Assembly (NCBI GenBank): GCA_002279765.1 | Contig: NCCR01000093.1 | Coordinates: 1 to 15,091, forward strand | Length of the DNA stretch: 15,091 nucleotides | Source: Verrucomicrobia bacterium 12-59-8 | GTDB lineage: Bacteria > Verrucomicrobiota > Verrucomicrobiae > Verrucomicrobiales > Verrucomicrobiaceae | Direction: 5' to 3' | Shown: positions 1 to 7,017 of the stretch, one piece after another | How positions within the stretch are numbered: the stretch's first letter is position 1 | How the letters are laid out: each line of letters begins with the position of its first letter | The notes under the pieces: model-generated | Database searches by the model: none | Told to the model about the DNA's origin: nothing | The model's input: the letters and a program-made list of their open reading frames with translations, nothing else | Translations under genes and position numbers: made by a program

Positions 1-139
1 CATCGACGCCCCCGGCGGCGGCGGCAAAGTCCCCCTCAATCCCGACTACGTCCTCGTCCGCGACGAACAACGCGTCGTCATCCGCAACTACGAAGGCAAG
101 ACCTTCGAATATCCCGAACCCGCGCTGGTGCGGCGGTAA
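1..139 (+). CDS. kamA: Lysine 2,3-aminomutase family protein, C-terminal fragment
   Basis: The window opens inside this gene. Forty-five codons read from base 2 to a TAA at 137-139. The peptide carries the run APGGGGKVPLNPDY followed by VVIRNYEGKTFEYPEP. The Gly-rich stretch and the 'R-N-Y-E-G ... Y-x-E-P' ending are characteristic of the C-terminus of KamA-type lysine 2,3-aminomutases. These are radical SAM, PLP-dependent enzymes that convert L-lysine to L-beta-lysine in the cytoplasm. The shorter EF-P lysylation enzyme EpmB does not end this way. The radical SAM CxxxCxxC motif and the PLP lysine lie upstream of the window and cannot be checked. The neighbouring gene is convergent, so no operon partner is visible. 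The family call is fairly secure; substrate is inferred. Confidence 0.75.
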   Translation, partial: IDAPGGGGKVPLNPDYVLVRDEQRVVIRNYEGKTFEYPEPALVRR

Positions 140-153
140 GGTTGCAAAATGAG

Positions 154-186
154 GAAGGCAGGAACTCGGATGGGATCCCGGCCTTC
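154..186. terminator. Possible bidirectional terminator hairpin
   Basis: GAAGGC at 154-159 and GCCTTC at 181-186 form a perfect 6-bp stem around a 21-base loop that contains a further GGGATCCC palindrome. A pyrimidine-rich run follows on the + strand. It sits in the 128-bp gap between two convergent genes, where a shared terminator is expected. The stem is short and the U-tract is imperfect, so this is only a candidate. Confidence 0.3.
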
Positions 187-267
187 ATTCTTCTCTCATG
201 AACGGTACCTCGACAGGCGACGGGGTGAAAACGCTGCAGTGCAGGCATTGAAGCGGCCTCGCTGCTC

Positions 268-1242
268 TCAAGGATAGCTCACCTGCACTCGGTAGAATTT
301 CCGCAGCGAGGCGCCATCAGGATCTGTCACAGTGCGGGTCTGGCCATTGTCCTGAATGGTGGCTCCTGTCAGGGGCTGCCAGCCGGTGGCACCCAGGTCG
401 GTGCTGAACTGCACGGTGTAGGTGCGGTCCGGCAGGCGGGGACTGATGCTGATGGTGTGGGAGCTGGCGGCGGGGCCGACGGCGGTGATGAACCGCGAGG
501 CGGGGTCGGTGGGGTTCAGGCCGGCAGTGTATTTGAAGAGGTTGTTCTGGCCGGTGCCGGTCGCGTCGGCGGTGGGGGCGGCGAGGGGGTTGTCCGCGCC
601 GAAGTACTGCAACTGCCAGGAATCAGGGATACCGTCGGTAGCGTAGCTGCCAAAGTTGTCGGGAATGGTGTCCAGTACGCTGAGGCCGAGCGTGGCACTG
701 AGCCCGAGGTAGAGGCCCTGCACGGTGGCAGCGGTGGTTTGACCGACGAGCCCCGCTGTGGCCAAGCCATTGCTGCTGATGCCGGTGAGTGGGCCGCTCT
801 GCACGCCCCAGGCGATGCTTGCGGCGGGCACCGCGAGGGTGGTGCCATCATCCAGCACCTGCTCGGCACCGAGCTGGCGCGTGCCGCTCTCATTGATGGT
901 GCCGGGCGTGGCCGCGAGCTGCAACGAGGTCACCTGGTAGAGCTGGCCGATATAGCCGCTCTTCGCCGTTTCGGCGGGTGTAGCCACGGTGGAGATGCCG
1001 GTGATGCCGCCGAGGCTGCCATCACCGCTGTAGCTGCTGCTGCTGGCATGGGTGCCGGCGGCGTCCGCGCTGTCCGTGGGCACGGCGTAGCTCGCACTGC
1101 TGCGCGGGTCGGCGTGTAGATTGAGCGCGAGGGCGAGCGCGGCAAGTTTTCCACAGAGCATGAAAATCGGACTGCTGACGCGGAGGGGGCTTGGTCGGCA
1201 GCAGAAAACCGCCGCGGCTGGTGGGATGGTGTCATGCTTCAT
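268..1242 (-). CDS. Secreted Ig-like protein with verrucomicrobial C-terminal domain
   Basis: A 324-residue exported protein of unknown function. The N-terminus is long, with a hydrophobic segment at about 29-43 ending in NLHA, a plausible signal peptidase site. Residues 50-105 are low-complexity and rich in Ser, Ala and Gly. About 108-190 resembles a bacterial Ig-like (Big_2-type) domain. About 191-250 holds DGIPDSWQLQYFG and GLNPTDPAS, an acidic calcium-loop-like linker frequent in verrucomicrobial secreted proteins. The last 60 residues end in RKFYRVQVSYP, a beta-rich tail also typical of the phylum. The start at 1242 is supported by an AAGGAG ribosome site; the internal Met28 would give a more conventional signal peptide. 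It lies 12 bp downstream of the S74 fibre gene and is probably co-transcribed, so a surface or matrix role alongside the fibre is inferred. Confidence 0.8.
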   Translation of the reverse strand: MKHDTIPPAAAVFCCRPSPLRVSSPIFMLCGKLAALALALNLHADPRSSASYAVPTDSADAAGTHASSSSYSGDGSLGGITGISTVATPAETAKSGYIGQLYQVTSLQLAATPGTINESGTRQLGAEQVLDDGTTLAVPAASIAWGVQSGPLTGISSNGLATAGLVGQTTAATVQGLYLGLSATLGLSVLDTIPDNFGSYATDGIPDSWQLQYFGADNPLAAPTADATGTGQNNLFKYTAGLNPTDPASRFITAVGPAASSHTISISPRLPDRTYTVQFSTDLGATGWQPLTGATIQDNGQTRTVTDPDGASLRKFYRVQVSYP

Positions 1243-1250
1243 GGCTTACT

Positions 1251-1256
1251 CTCCTT
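1251..1256 (-). promoter_or_regulatory. Shine-Dalgarno site overlapping upstream stop codon
   Basis: The - strand reads AAGGAG eight bases before the ATG at 1242. It overlaps the TAA stop of the S74 fibre gene (1255-1257). It decides the start of the downstream gene and suggests translational coupling within a two-gene unit. Most other genes here have no clear site, so this one stands out. Confidence 0.7.
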
Positions 1257-4128
1257 ACTTCAGGGCTGCGGTGGTGGCCTTGCTCTTCGGCGTTTCCGGG
1301 ATGAACTGCTCCAGCTTCGCCAGTCGTGCGGCGAGCGCCTGCTCCCGCGCTTCGCGTTCTTGGTCCTTCGCTTCAAGTTCGGCCACGCGTTTCTCAAGCT
1401 GCTCGTTGCGTTGCTTGAGCGCCGCGACTTCCTCCGTTTGTCCGGACAGCGCCTGATGCAGTTCTTTGACCGCTGCAACAAGAACGAAGGGCAGAGGCGA
1501 AGCATCGACACTCAAATAACCATCCGCCCCCGTGGTAACGAATTCGGGAAAGACTTCCGCAAATTCCTGAGCAACGACCCCAAAATGCTCTTTCGCCCTG
1601 GTGGACGGATGCTTGGCAAGGAAGTCGGAGTTGTAACGGAACAGCACAGGATGAAGCCGTTCGATGGTGTCAAGCCCTGCGGCGATAGCCCTGATGCCCG
1701 TCTTGAGCCTGCGGTCGGAGGCCACGTTCCAGGAGGTGGAGTTATTGGGGTTGTTGACGGTACCGTCATGATTGAAGACGGTGGTAAAGCTGTTAGTGGT
1801 AAAATTGAAGCCGCCGTTGCTGTTGGATAGGATGATGGGAGTGCTGGTGTTATTGGTGAGACCGTTAAGGGTGATGGTACTGCCTGCGTAGAGATTGCCG
1901 CTGGTGGAGATGTCGCCGTCAACCGTGAGGCCGCTTTCGCTTGCGGTCATGATCCGTTGTTGCCCGTCTGGTGTAAAAACTCTGAAGCCGCCAGCGACGT
2001 AGAGGCCGTTTTCGCTTGCGAACATGATCAGTTCTTGCTGGTCTGGTGTATAAACTTGCAAGCCACCGTTGACGACGAGGCCAATTCCACTTGCGCTCAT
2101 GCGCGGTTGCCCGTCGGGTGTATTAAAGGTGAAAATGTCGCCGGTTACGTACAGGCCGCTTTCGCTTCCGGCGATGAACGGTTGTCCGTCTGGTTTCATA
2201 AAGGTGAAGCCGCCAGTGACGCGAAGGCCGCCACTAGCGAAGAGGCCACCTTCGCTTGCAACAAAGAACGGCTGCCCGTCTGGTGTATTAAAGGCGAAGG
2301 TGCCGCCGCTGCAATTTATTCTGCCGCCGTTAATGTTAATGCTTCCTCTGCTAATGTTGAGATTACCGCTGTTGGTGGTGATGTCGCCGCCGGCGGAGAT
2401 GCTGCCCATGGCAGTGCTGATGTTGCCCTGGAAGGTGCTGATGTCGCCGTTGGCGGAGATGCCCCCGTTGGCGGTGCTGATGTTGCCCATGACGGAGAGG
2501 CTACCGCCGGAGATGCTGCCGCCGGCGTAGATGTAGCCGGTTGCGGTGGTGATGCTGCCGCCGGCGGAGAAGCTACCACCGGCGTAGATGTCTCCTCTTT
2601 CAGTGACGATATTGCCGTAGGCGGATATGCCACCCCTGGCGGTGCTGATGTCGTCGGTGGCGAAGAGGCCGCCGAAAGAGGTGATGTTGCCGCTGCTGGT
2701 GCTGATGCTACCGTTGGCATAGATGCCGTTGTTGGCCGTCACAACATTCGCATTGATGTTCCCAGATCCATCGCGGGCTACCAAGGCGCCAGAGGTGGCC
2801 GCACTGGTGGCTGCGTTGGCCAGGCTGACACCCGCAGCCACGTTTGCAGCGCTGACTCCGCCCACGCTGGCGACGACCGTAGCGCTTTGAGTGCCAGTCA
2901 CATCACCTGCGAGCATGCCAGTGAAGCTGCCTGCGGTGGTGGCGGTGTCCGCATTCCCGGTGACGTTCCCCGTGAGATTGCCGCTGAAGGTGCCGGCGGT
3001 GGTGCCGCCGAGCGTGAGGCCGCTGGCAAGCTGTGCGCTGTCCACGGTGTTGGCTGCCAGACTGGCTGCGGTGATGCCGGTCAAACCCGAGCCGTTGCCA
3101 TGAATGACGCCGGTTAAATAGGTGTCCGTCTGCGTAGTGCCATCGCCGATGCGGATGACGTTGGACTCTCCGGTCACGCCTTGATGACCGATGTCGATGT
3201 TGTTGCTGCCGGTGGTCAGATTCTGCCCCGCTCTCCTGCCCAGAGCGATGTTGCTGCCACCCGTCGTGTTGTTCGTCAGCGTCTGCCAGCCAATGGCGGT
3301 GTTGGAGCTGCCCGAAGTATTGAATTGCAGCGCCGCAAAACCGCTTGCGGTGTTGTTGCTGCCCACGTCGTTGCTGGACAGTGCATAGGCTCCGCTCACA
3401 GTGTTTTGATTGCCCGTGGTGGTAAGCGTGAGCGCGTTGTAGCCCGCAGCCGTGTTCTCTAGGCCGGTCGTGGCCGCTGCCAGCGCCCCGCTGCCGAGGG
3501 CAACGTTTTTATGCCCTGTGGTCACGGCAGAAAGCGTGCCGAAACCAACCGCAGCATTGTCGCTACCTGTCTGGGTGAAGTTACCGGAGGAGGCACCGGC
3601 AAAGAAGTTGCCGGTGCCAAAGCTGTGAATGAGCGGGCTGCCGCTTTGCTGGATGACTCCCGTGGTTGCGCTGGTGGTGACCGGCAGATTTACACTACCC
3701 GCCACAATGGCGTAGCCCACGGCGGCGATGCGCTGATCGGGCGAGAGCATTTGCGAACCATTCACACCATCGTCAAACCACACCCGCAGGCGCACGTCAG
3801 CATGGGTGAACACGCTGGCGGGCACGGCCGTCATGTGCGTGAGCGTGGCGTCCCCGAGCTGCACGGAGTAGAGCCCCTTGGTCACGGTGAGGGCGATAGC
3901 GCTGGCGGGCTCGCTGCCGGCGGTGCTGCTGCCATCATTGCTCCAGTAGCTGGTGCTGCCATCCGCATTGACGAGGGCGAACTTAAACTGGCCGGAGCCG
4001 TCAAAGTTGGTGGTGCCGACCACGACGCGGCCCTGGTAGTTCAAGAGCTGGGGCACCTGGGCATGCAGCGTGATGGCAGTGGCAAGCGACAGAAGCAGGG
4101 CAAAGCCCCGTATGATGAGTGTGGTCAT
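1255..4128 (-). CDS. Secreted repeat fibre with S74 intramolecular chaperone domain
   Basis: A 957-residue exported fibre-like protein. Residues 1-23 are a signal peptide ending LHA. The mature start QVPQLLNYQGRV and the later SPDQRIAAVGYA belong to a beta-rich head common in verrucomicrobial secreted proteins. Then come seven 17-residue YadA-head-like repeats (188-306), a Ser/Thr/Ala linker, short 6-7-residue beta-helix-like repeats (about 465-605) and five 'PDGQ...AS..GL' repeats (608-740). The C-terminal domain begins at SDRRLK with Ser804 and Lys809 at the +5 spacing of the catalytic Ser-Lys dyad of S74 domains. In phage tail spikes these domains drive trimer folding and then cut themselves off. 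A charged coiled coil at about 884-942 fits trimerisation. By analogy this is a self-processing trimeric surface fibre. No phage genes surround it. No clear ribosome site is seen. Confidence 0.85.
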   Translation of the reverse strand: MTTLIIRGFALLLSLATAITLHAQVPQLLNYQGRVVVGTTNFDGSGQFKFALVNADGSTSYWSNDGSSTAGSEPASAIALTVTKGLYSVQLGDATLTHMTAVPASVFTHADVRLRVWFDDGVNGSQMLSPDQRIAAVGYAIVAGSVNLPVTTSATTGVIQQSGSPLIHSFGTGNFFAGASSGNFTQTGSDNAAVGFGTLSAVTTGHKNVALGSGALAAATTGLENTAAGYNALTLTTTGNQNTVSGAYALSSNDVGSNNTASGFAALQFNTSGSSNTAIGWQTLTNNTTGGSNIALGRRAGQNLTTGSNNIDIGHQGVTGESNVIRIGDGTTQTDTYLTGVIHGNGSGLTGITAASLAANTVDSAQLASGLTLGGTTAGTFSGNLTGNVTGNADTATTAGSFTGMLAGDVTGTQSATVVASVGGVSAANVAAGVSLANAATSAATSGALVARDGSGNINANVVTANNGIYANGSISTSSGNITSFGGLFATDDISTARGGISAYGNIVTERGDIYAGGSFSAGGSITTATGYIYAGGSISGGSLSVMGNISTANGGISANGDISTFQGNISTAMGSISAGGDITTNSGNLNISRGSININGGRINCSGGTFAFNTPDGQPFFVASEGGLFASGGLRVTGGFTFMKPDGQPFIAGSESGLYVTGDIFTFNTPDGQPRMSASGIGLVVNGGLQVYTPDQQELIMFASENGLYVAGGFRVFTPDGQQRIMTASESGLTVDGDISTSGNLYAGSTITLNGLTNNTSTPIILSNSNGGFNFTTNSFTTVFNHDGTVNNPNNSTSWNVASDRRLKTGIRAIAAGLDTIERLHPVLFRYNSDFLAKHPSTRAKEHFGVVAQEFAEVFPEFVTTGADGYLSVDASPLPFVLVAAVKELHQALSGQTEEVAALKQRNEQLEKRVAELEAKDQEREAREQALAARLAKLEQFIPETPKSKATTAALK
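1909..2307 (-). repeat. Five tandem PDGQ-type repeats in the fibre gene
   Basis: Encodes residues about 608-740. Each unit of roughly 24-30 residues follows the pattern F-x-x-P-D-G-Q, then A-S-x-x-G-L, then V-x-G-G. The fourth copy has PDQQ instead of PDGQ, and the third has ASGIGL where most have ASE-x-GL. The copies are diverged in sequence, so they are older than a recent slippage expansion. They lie just before the S74 domain. Confidence 0.75.
2314..2736 (-). repeat. Short-period Gly-Ile-Ser beta-helix-like repeats in the fibre gene
   Basis: Encodes residues about 465-605. The unit alternates between 6 and 7 residues, as in NISTANG, GISANG, DISTFQG, NISTAMG, SISAGG. A regular Gly with a central Ile suggests one short beta-strand per unit, as in the triple beta-helix shafts of phage fibres. 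The repetitive DNA keeps all frames open, which produces a long spurious frame on the + strand. Confidence 0.7.
3211..3567 (-). repeat. Seven in-register 17-residue YadA-head-like repeats in the fibre gene
   Basis: Encodes residues 188-306 as seven consecutive 17-residue (51-bp) units with no insertions or deletions. The pattern is G-x-x-N-x-A-x-G-x-x-A-L-x-x-x-T-T, for example GLENTAAGYNALTLTTT and GSSNTAIGWQTLTNNTT. An eighth partial unit starts at residue 307. Asn at unit position 4 and Gly at position 8 are the most conserved. This resembles the left-handed beta-roll heads of trimeric autotransporter adhesins. Confidence 0.8.
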
Positions 4129-4187
4129 ATTGTTTTACTGAGCAGGTGAAGGCAGTGGCACAAGTTCTCATCTCAGTCCGACAGAAT

Positions 4188-4219
4188 ACTGTTACAGTGC
4201 CGCGCAGATCGGAACACAA
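4188..4219 (-). promoter_or_regulatory. Weak promoter candidate with ACTGTTACAGT palindrome
   Basis: On the - strand TTGTGT (4214-4219) and TGTAAC (4191-4196) are separated by 17 bases, a possible sigma-70-like promoter for the S74 fibre gene starting 60 bases downstream. The -10 element lies inside the 11-bp perfect palindrome ACTGTTACAGT (4188-4198), which could be an operator. Both elements are weak matches. The rest of the 218-bp gap (4129-4346) holds an AT-rich run near 4290-4306 and nothing else I recognise. Confidence 0.25.
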
Positions 4220-4346
4220 TCCGGTAAACGTCTTAAGCCAACCGGCATGGAGTCTTTAGCCGAGGCTGAGCAGGACTGTCCAACGCGAAATTTTCAAAAA
4301 GAAAAGGGTTGCCTTGCATCTTTGACCGAACCAGCGGTGAAGCTTC

Positions 4347-5264
4347 TCAAGCCTGAGGAAACCGAAGACAATCACGCCGCCACAGGATAAAACCGAATGG
4401 CATGGCCACCAGCCAAAGCAGTCGCCCACCGCGAGACTTTAAGTCACGGAACTGCTTCACGGTGCCAACTCCGCTCAGAAAGGCAAAGCGAATGTACTGA
4501 ACGGCGGCACGCAGCAGACGCAGCGGGGCGGTGAAGAACCAGCCACTTTCTGAATCGAGCACCATCTTGAACATAAGCCGATGCCCTTCGGCGTTCGTGC
4601 GTGGATTGGCAGAACCGTGAACCAGCGAGGGAGCATCCGTCCAATAGATGCGCAGTTCCTCGTTAATATGGCGGGTCAGGTACTTCTTTGACACCTGGCA
4701 CCAGATGTAGGACTCGGGGATGAAATTGCCGGACACCTGCTCAGGATAAGGAAACTCGCGGAGCACATCCAGCCGCAGGAAGCCCCACTTTTCCCCGCGC
4801 ACCTTGTGACGGTACTCGAGCTCAGCAGCCGAACAATCGAGCGGGTCGGATGGAAAACGTGAACCAACAAGTTGGCCGTTTTGATCACGGCAGAGGCCGG
4901 TAACTCCCGAAAAGGATTCACGCTTGGCAGCAGGAATATTTTCCCAGTGATACTTCAAGCGCGCAAGTGCCTCCGGCACGCAGCCGTCGTCGGAATCGAG
5001 CTTGATGCTGAGCTGGCCCCGGGCTTCTCGCAGGGCGAGATTGTGAACGTAATGCGCACCACGATGCGGTTCCCGCAGGTAGCGTACAGGAAAACCGGCT
5101 TCGCTTTGGTAACGTGCCATCAAAGCCGGGGTGTCGTCGGTGGAGCCGTCATCGATCACCAGCCATTCGAAATCGCGACATGTCTGCGCCTGCAAACTGT
5201 CAAACACGCGGTGCAGCGTGTGCGCGCGATTGAAGGTGGGCGTATAGACCGTGAATAGCGGCAT
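4347..5264 (-). CDS. Glycosyltransferase family 2 protein
   Basis: A 305-residue inverting GT-A glycosyltransferase that would transfer a sugar from a nucleotide-sugar donor onto a glycan or lipid-linked acceptor at the cytoplasmic face of the membrane. The N-terminus FTVYTPTFNR, the nucleotide-binding DDGSTDD at 38-44 and the DSDD metal-binding motif at 90-93 define the family. A later segment with GEKW (157-160) and FIPESYIW (181-188) matches the acceptor-side region of family 2 enzymes. Residues about 282-296 form a hydrophobic patch that may help membrane association. No strong ribosome site precedes the ATG. It lies 93 bp downstream of the initiating phosphotransferase gene on the same strand, so it probably adds a sugar in the same exopolysaccharide pathway. 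The donor and acceptor cannot be read from sequence. Confidence 0.88.
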   Translation of the reverse strand: MPLFTVYTPTFNRAHTLHRVFDSLQAQTCRDFEWLVIDDGSTDDTPALMARYQSEAGFPVRYLREPHRGAHYVHNLALREARGQLSIKLDSDDGCVPEALARLKYHWENIPAAKRESFSGVTGLCRDQNGQLVGSRFPSDPLDCSAAELEYRHKVRGEKWGFLRLDVLREFPYPEQVSGNFIPESYIWCQVSKKYLTRHINEELRIYWTDAPSLVHGSANPRTNAEGHRLMFKMVLDSESGWFFTAPLRLLRAAVQYIRFAFLSGVGTVKQFRDLKSRGGRLLWLVAMPFGFILWRRDCLRFPQA

Positions 5265-5285
5265 GGGACGATGACTGAGCAGAAC

Positions 5286-5299
5286 CCTAAAGATTTAGG
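5286..5299. repeat. 14-bp perfect palindrome CCTAAAGATTTAGG region
   Basis: CCTAAA and TTTAGG flank a 2-base GA centre in the 93-bp gap between the two exopolysaccharide genes, about 22 bases before the glycosyltransferase ATG. It lacks a U-tract and so is not a normal terminator. It could be a small operator or an mRNA hairpin that tunes the downstream gene. Function unknown. Confidence 0.35.
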
Positions 5300-5357
5300 A
5301 CATATGAACAAGGCGAAACCTAAGGCCGCACAATTTCACGCAATTGTCACTCAATCC

Positions 5358-6848
5358 TCAATAGGCGTTGTCCCGCTTGAAGAAGGTCAGGAGCATGATC
5401 TGGAAATCCAACCAGAGGCTCCAGTTTTCGAGGTACCAAAGGTCGCACTGGATGCGCTCGCCGAGATCCGTGTCACCGCGAAGGCCGTTGACCTGCGCCC
5501 AGCCCGTCATGCCGGGCTTGGAGTGGTGGCGCGCATTGTAGTGCGGGATTTGGTGTTTGAAGCCAGCAATGAGTTCAGGACGTTCCGGACGCGGACCAAC
5601 GAGACTCATCTCTCCTTTAAGCACATTCCAGAACTGCGGCAGTTCGTCGATGTTCCACCTGCGCATGAAGGCCCCCACCTTGAGACGGCGCGGATCGTCT
5701 TTGACACACCATTGGGCTCCCCTGGTGGACTCCGCATTCATCTTCATGGAACGGATCTTGATGATATGGAAGGGAACGCCATTGAAGCCCCAGCGGCGCT
5801 GATGGTAGAACACCGCACCCCTTGATTCCAACCAGACGACGGCGCTGAACCAGGCGATGACGGGCGCGCTCAGCACCAGCCCGATGATGGCACCCACGAC
5901 ATCGACCATGCGCTTGGTCATCACGTTGAAAGTGTCATCCAAGGGCAGACGCGTGACACCCAGCACCGGAGTGCCGGCGATGGTTTCGAGGGTGAGGCCG
6001 GAAACGAACACTCTGAAATACGAGGGTATGACCTTGAACTGGATCATTTCACGCTCGCAGAGATTCGCGAGGGTGATCATCTGCTCGCGCGGTCCATGCA
6101 GGTCAGCAACGACCACCATGTCCACGGCGTGAGTACTGACCAGATGCTCCACTTCGTGCAGGTCCCCCAGGCATGGCACCACCTCGTCGTCAGGGCAGCC
6201 ATCCTCGGCACTGCCAGTCCTGACCCAGCCCATGATGTCAAAGGAGCCGGTCTGATCCCGCTTCATCGTCTTCCACAAGGCCACAGCCTCGGCATTCCAG
6301 CCAACAAACAAAGTCCGCTGCTGCAAAGCCTCAATGCGGCCCGGAGCGCGCAGGCAGGAGATGAAAACCGTGCGCCAGCCCAGGATCAGTAACAACGCGG
6401 TGGCTCCATTGAGCATCACATAGACACGGGAGATGCTGGGTTCCAACTTCAACGCGAGTGTGATGGCAAGAAACCCGGCTGTCCAGACGACGATCCCCTT
6501 GGCAATTTTGGAAGACACCCAGCGGGTACGCAGCAGCACATTCTTGTGATAAATGCCCTGCCAGCCCAGCACCAAGATGAGCGACAGACTCCCCAACGCC
6601 ATGTGACCGCCATACTGCCGAAACGACATGACGTCGAAATTGCCAAACTCACGGATGAACGTGTGGAAGCGCAGCCAAAAAGCCGTATAAGCTCCCAGAA
6701 TCGCCATCACGAGGTCTCCCAAAATGCTAACGAGCACCCAAAAGTGAGGGGACAACTGCTCGTTTTTCCGCCAGGCACGCCTCGCTTCGAGTGCCTGGAA
6801 CATGGCACTTGGGCTTAATATCTTGGAATTAGAGTTGGTTGCTTCCAT
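5358..6848 (-). CDS. Exopolysaccharide polyprenyl-phosphate hexose-1-phosphate transferase (WcaJ-like)
   Basis: A 496-residue membrane enzyme that starts polysaccharide repeat units by moving a hexose-1-phosphate from a UDP-sugar to undecaprenyl phosphate. The N-terminal half has about four membrane segments (36-58, 83-100, 117-134, 141-160). A CoA-binding-like Rossmann region (about 178-285) follows. The catalytic bacterial sugar transferase domain runs from the helix at 316-340 to the end. It contains KIRSM (364-368), the DELPQF motif with the Asp401-Glu402 dyad matching that of PglC, LVGPRPERP, KPGMTGWAQVNG and the terminal DNAY typical of full-length EPS initiators. Length and order match the WcaJ/EPS polyprenyl glycosylphosphotransferase family. 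An AAAGG just before the ATG is a weak ribosome site. Glucose or galactose is the likely sugar; this cannot be decided here. Confidence 0.92.
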   Translation of the reverse strand: MEATNSNSKILSPSAMFQALEARRAWRKNEQLSPHFWVLVSILGDLVMAILGAYTAFWLRFHTFIREFGNFDVMSFRQYGGHMALGSLSLILVLGWQGIYHKNVLLRTRWVSSKIAKGIVVWTAGFLAITLALKLEPSISRVYVMLNGATALLLILGWRTVFISCLRAPGRIEALQQRTLFVGWNAEAVALWKTMKRDQTGSFDIMGWVRTGSAEDGCPDDEVVPCLGDLHEVEHLVSTHAVDMVVVADLHGPREQMITLANLCEREMIQFKVIPSYFRVFVSGLTLETIAGTPVLGVTRLPLDDTFNVMTKRMVDVVGAIIGLVLSAPVIAWFSAVVWLESRGAVFYHQRRWGFNGVPFHIIKIRSMKMNAESTRGAQWCVKDDPRRLKVGAFMRRWNIDELPQFWNVLKGEMSLVGPRPERPELIAGFKHQIPHYNARHHSKPGMTGWAQVNGLRGDTDLGERIQCDLWYLENWSLWLDFQIMLLTFFKRDNAY

Positions 6849-6859
6849 GGCCTTTAAAT

Positions 6860-6902
6860 CTACTGAACACCTAAATTATACCCAGTATATATTCAGTAGC
6901 AA
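6860..6902 (-). promoter_or_regulatory. Promoter with perfect -10 inside an 8-bp inverted repeat
   Basis: On the - strand TTGCTA (6897-6902), a 16-base spacer and a consensus TATAAT (6875-6880) lie about 27 bases before the ATG of the phosphotransferase gene. CTACTGAA (6860-6867) and TTCAGTAG (6892-6899) are perfect inverted copies 24 bases apart. One overlaps the -35 end and the other the predicted transcription start. This arrangement suits a repressor operator. The rest of the 169-bp gap (6849-7017) is AT-rich and contains an A8 run near 6940, but I see no convincing terminator for the receptor gene. Confidence 0.6.
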
Positions 6903-7017
6903 CCAAAATCTATGAAAAGTATCTTACATTTGGAAAAAAAATCGGTTTAGCGTTTCATTTATGAGAAATAACAGCTTACGGCTCGGCCTTGCGACGGTGT
7001 GATCAGCCGCCACCGCT

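Noticed and set aside
1957..3117. A 386-codon open frame on the + strand opposite the fibre gene
   Set aside because: It is Gly/Ala/Asp/Val-rich and mirrors the repeat DNA of the fibre gene, whose - strand frame has a signal peptide and a recognisable S74 domain. It is a composition artefact.
1909..3567. A CRISPR array or DNA-level tandem array
   Set aside because: The repeats are diverged at the DNA level, keep a reading frame and encode protein repeats; there are no constant direct repeats with unique spacers.
1255..4128. A prophage remnant, suggested by the S74 tail-fibre domain
   Set aside because: The protein has a Sec signal peptide and verrucomicrobial N-terminal motifs, and no capsid, tail, integrase or lysis genes are nearby.
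6970..7017. A terminator after the TonB receptor
   Set aside because: Only short or mismatched stems with long loops and no U-tract can be drawn.
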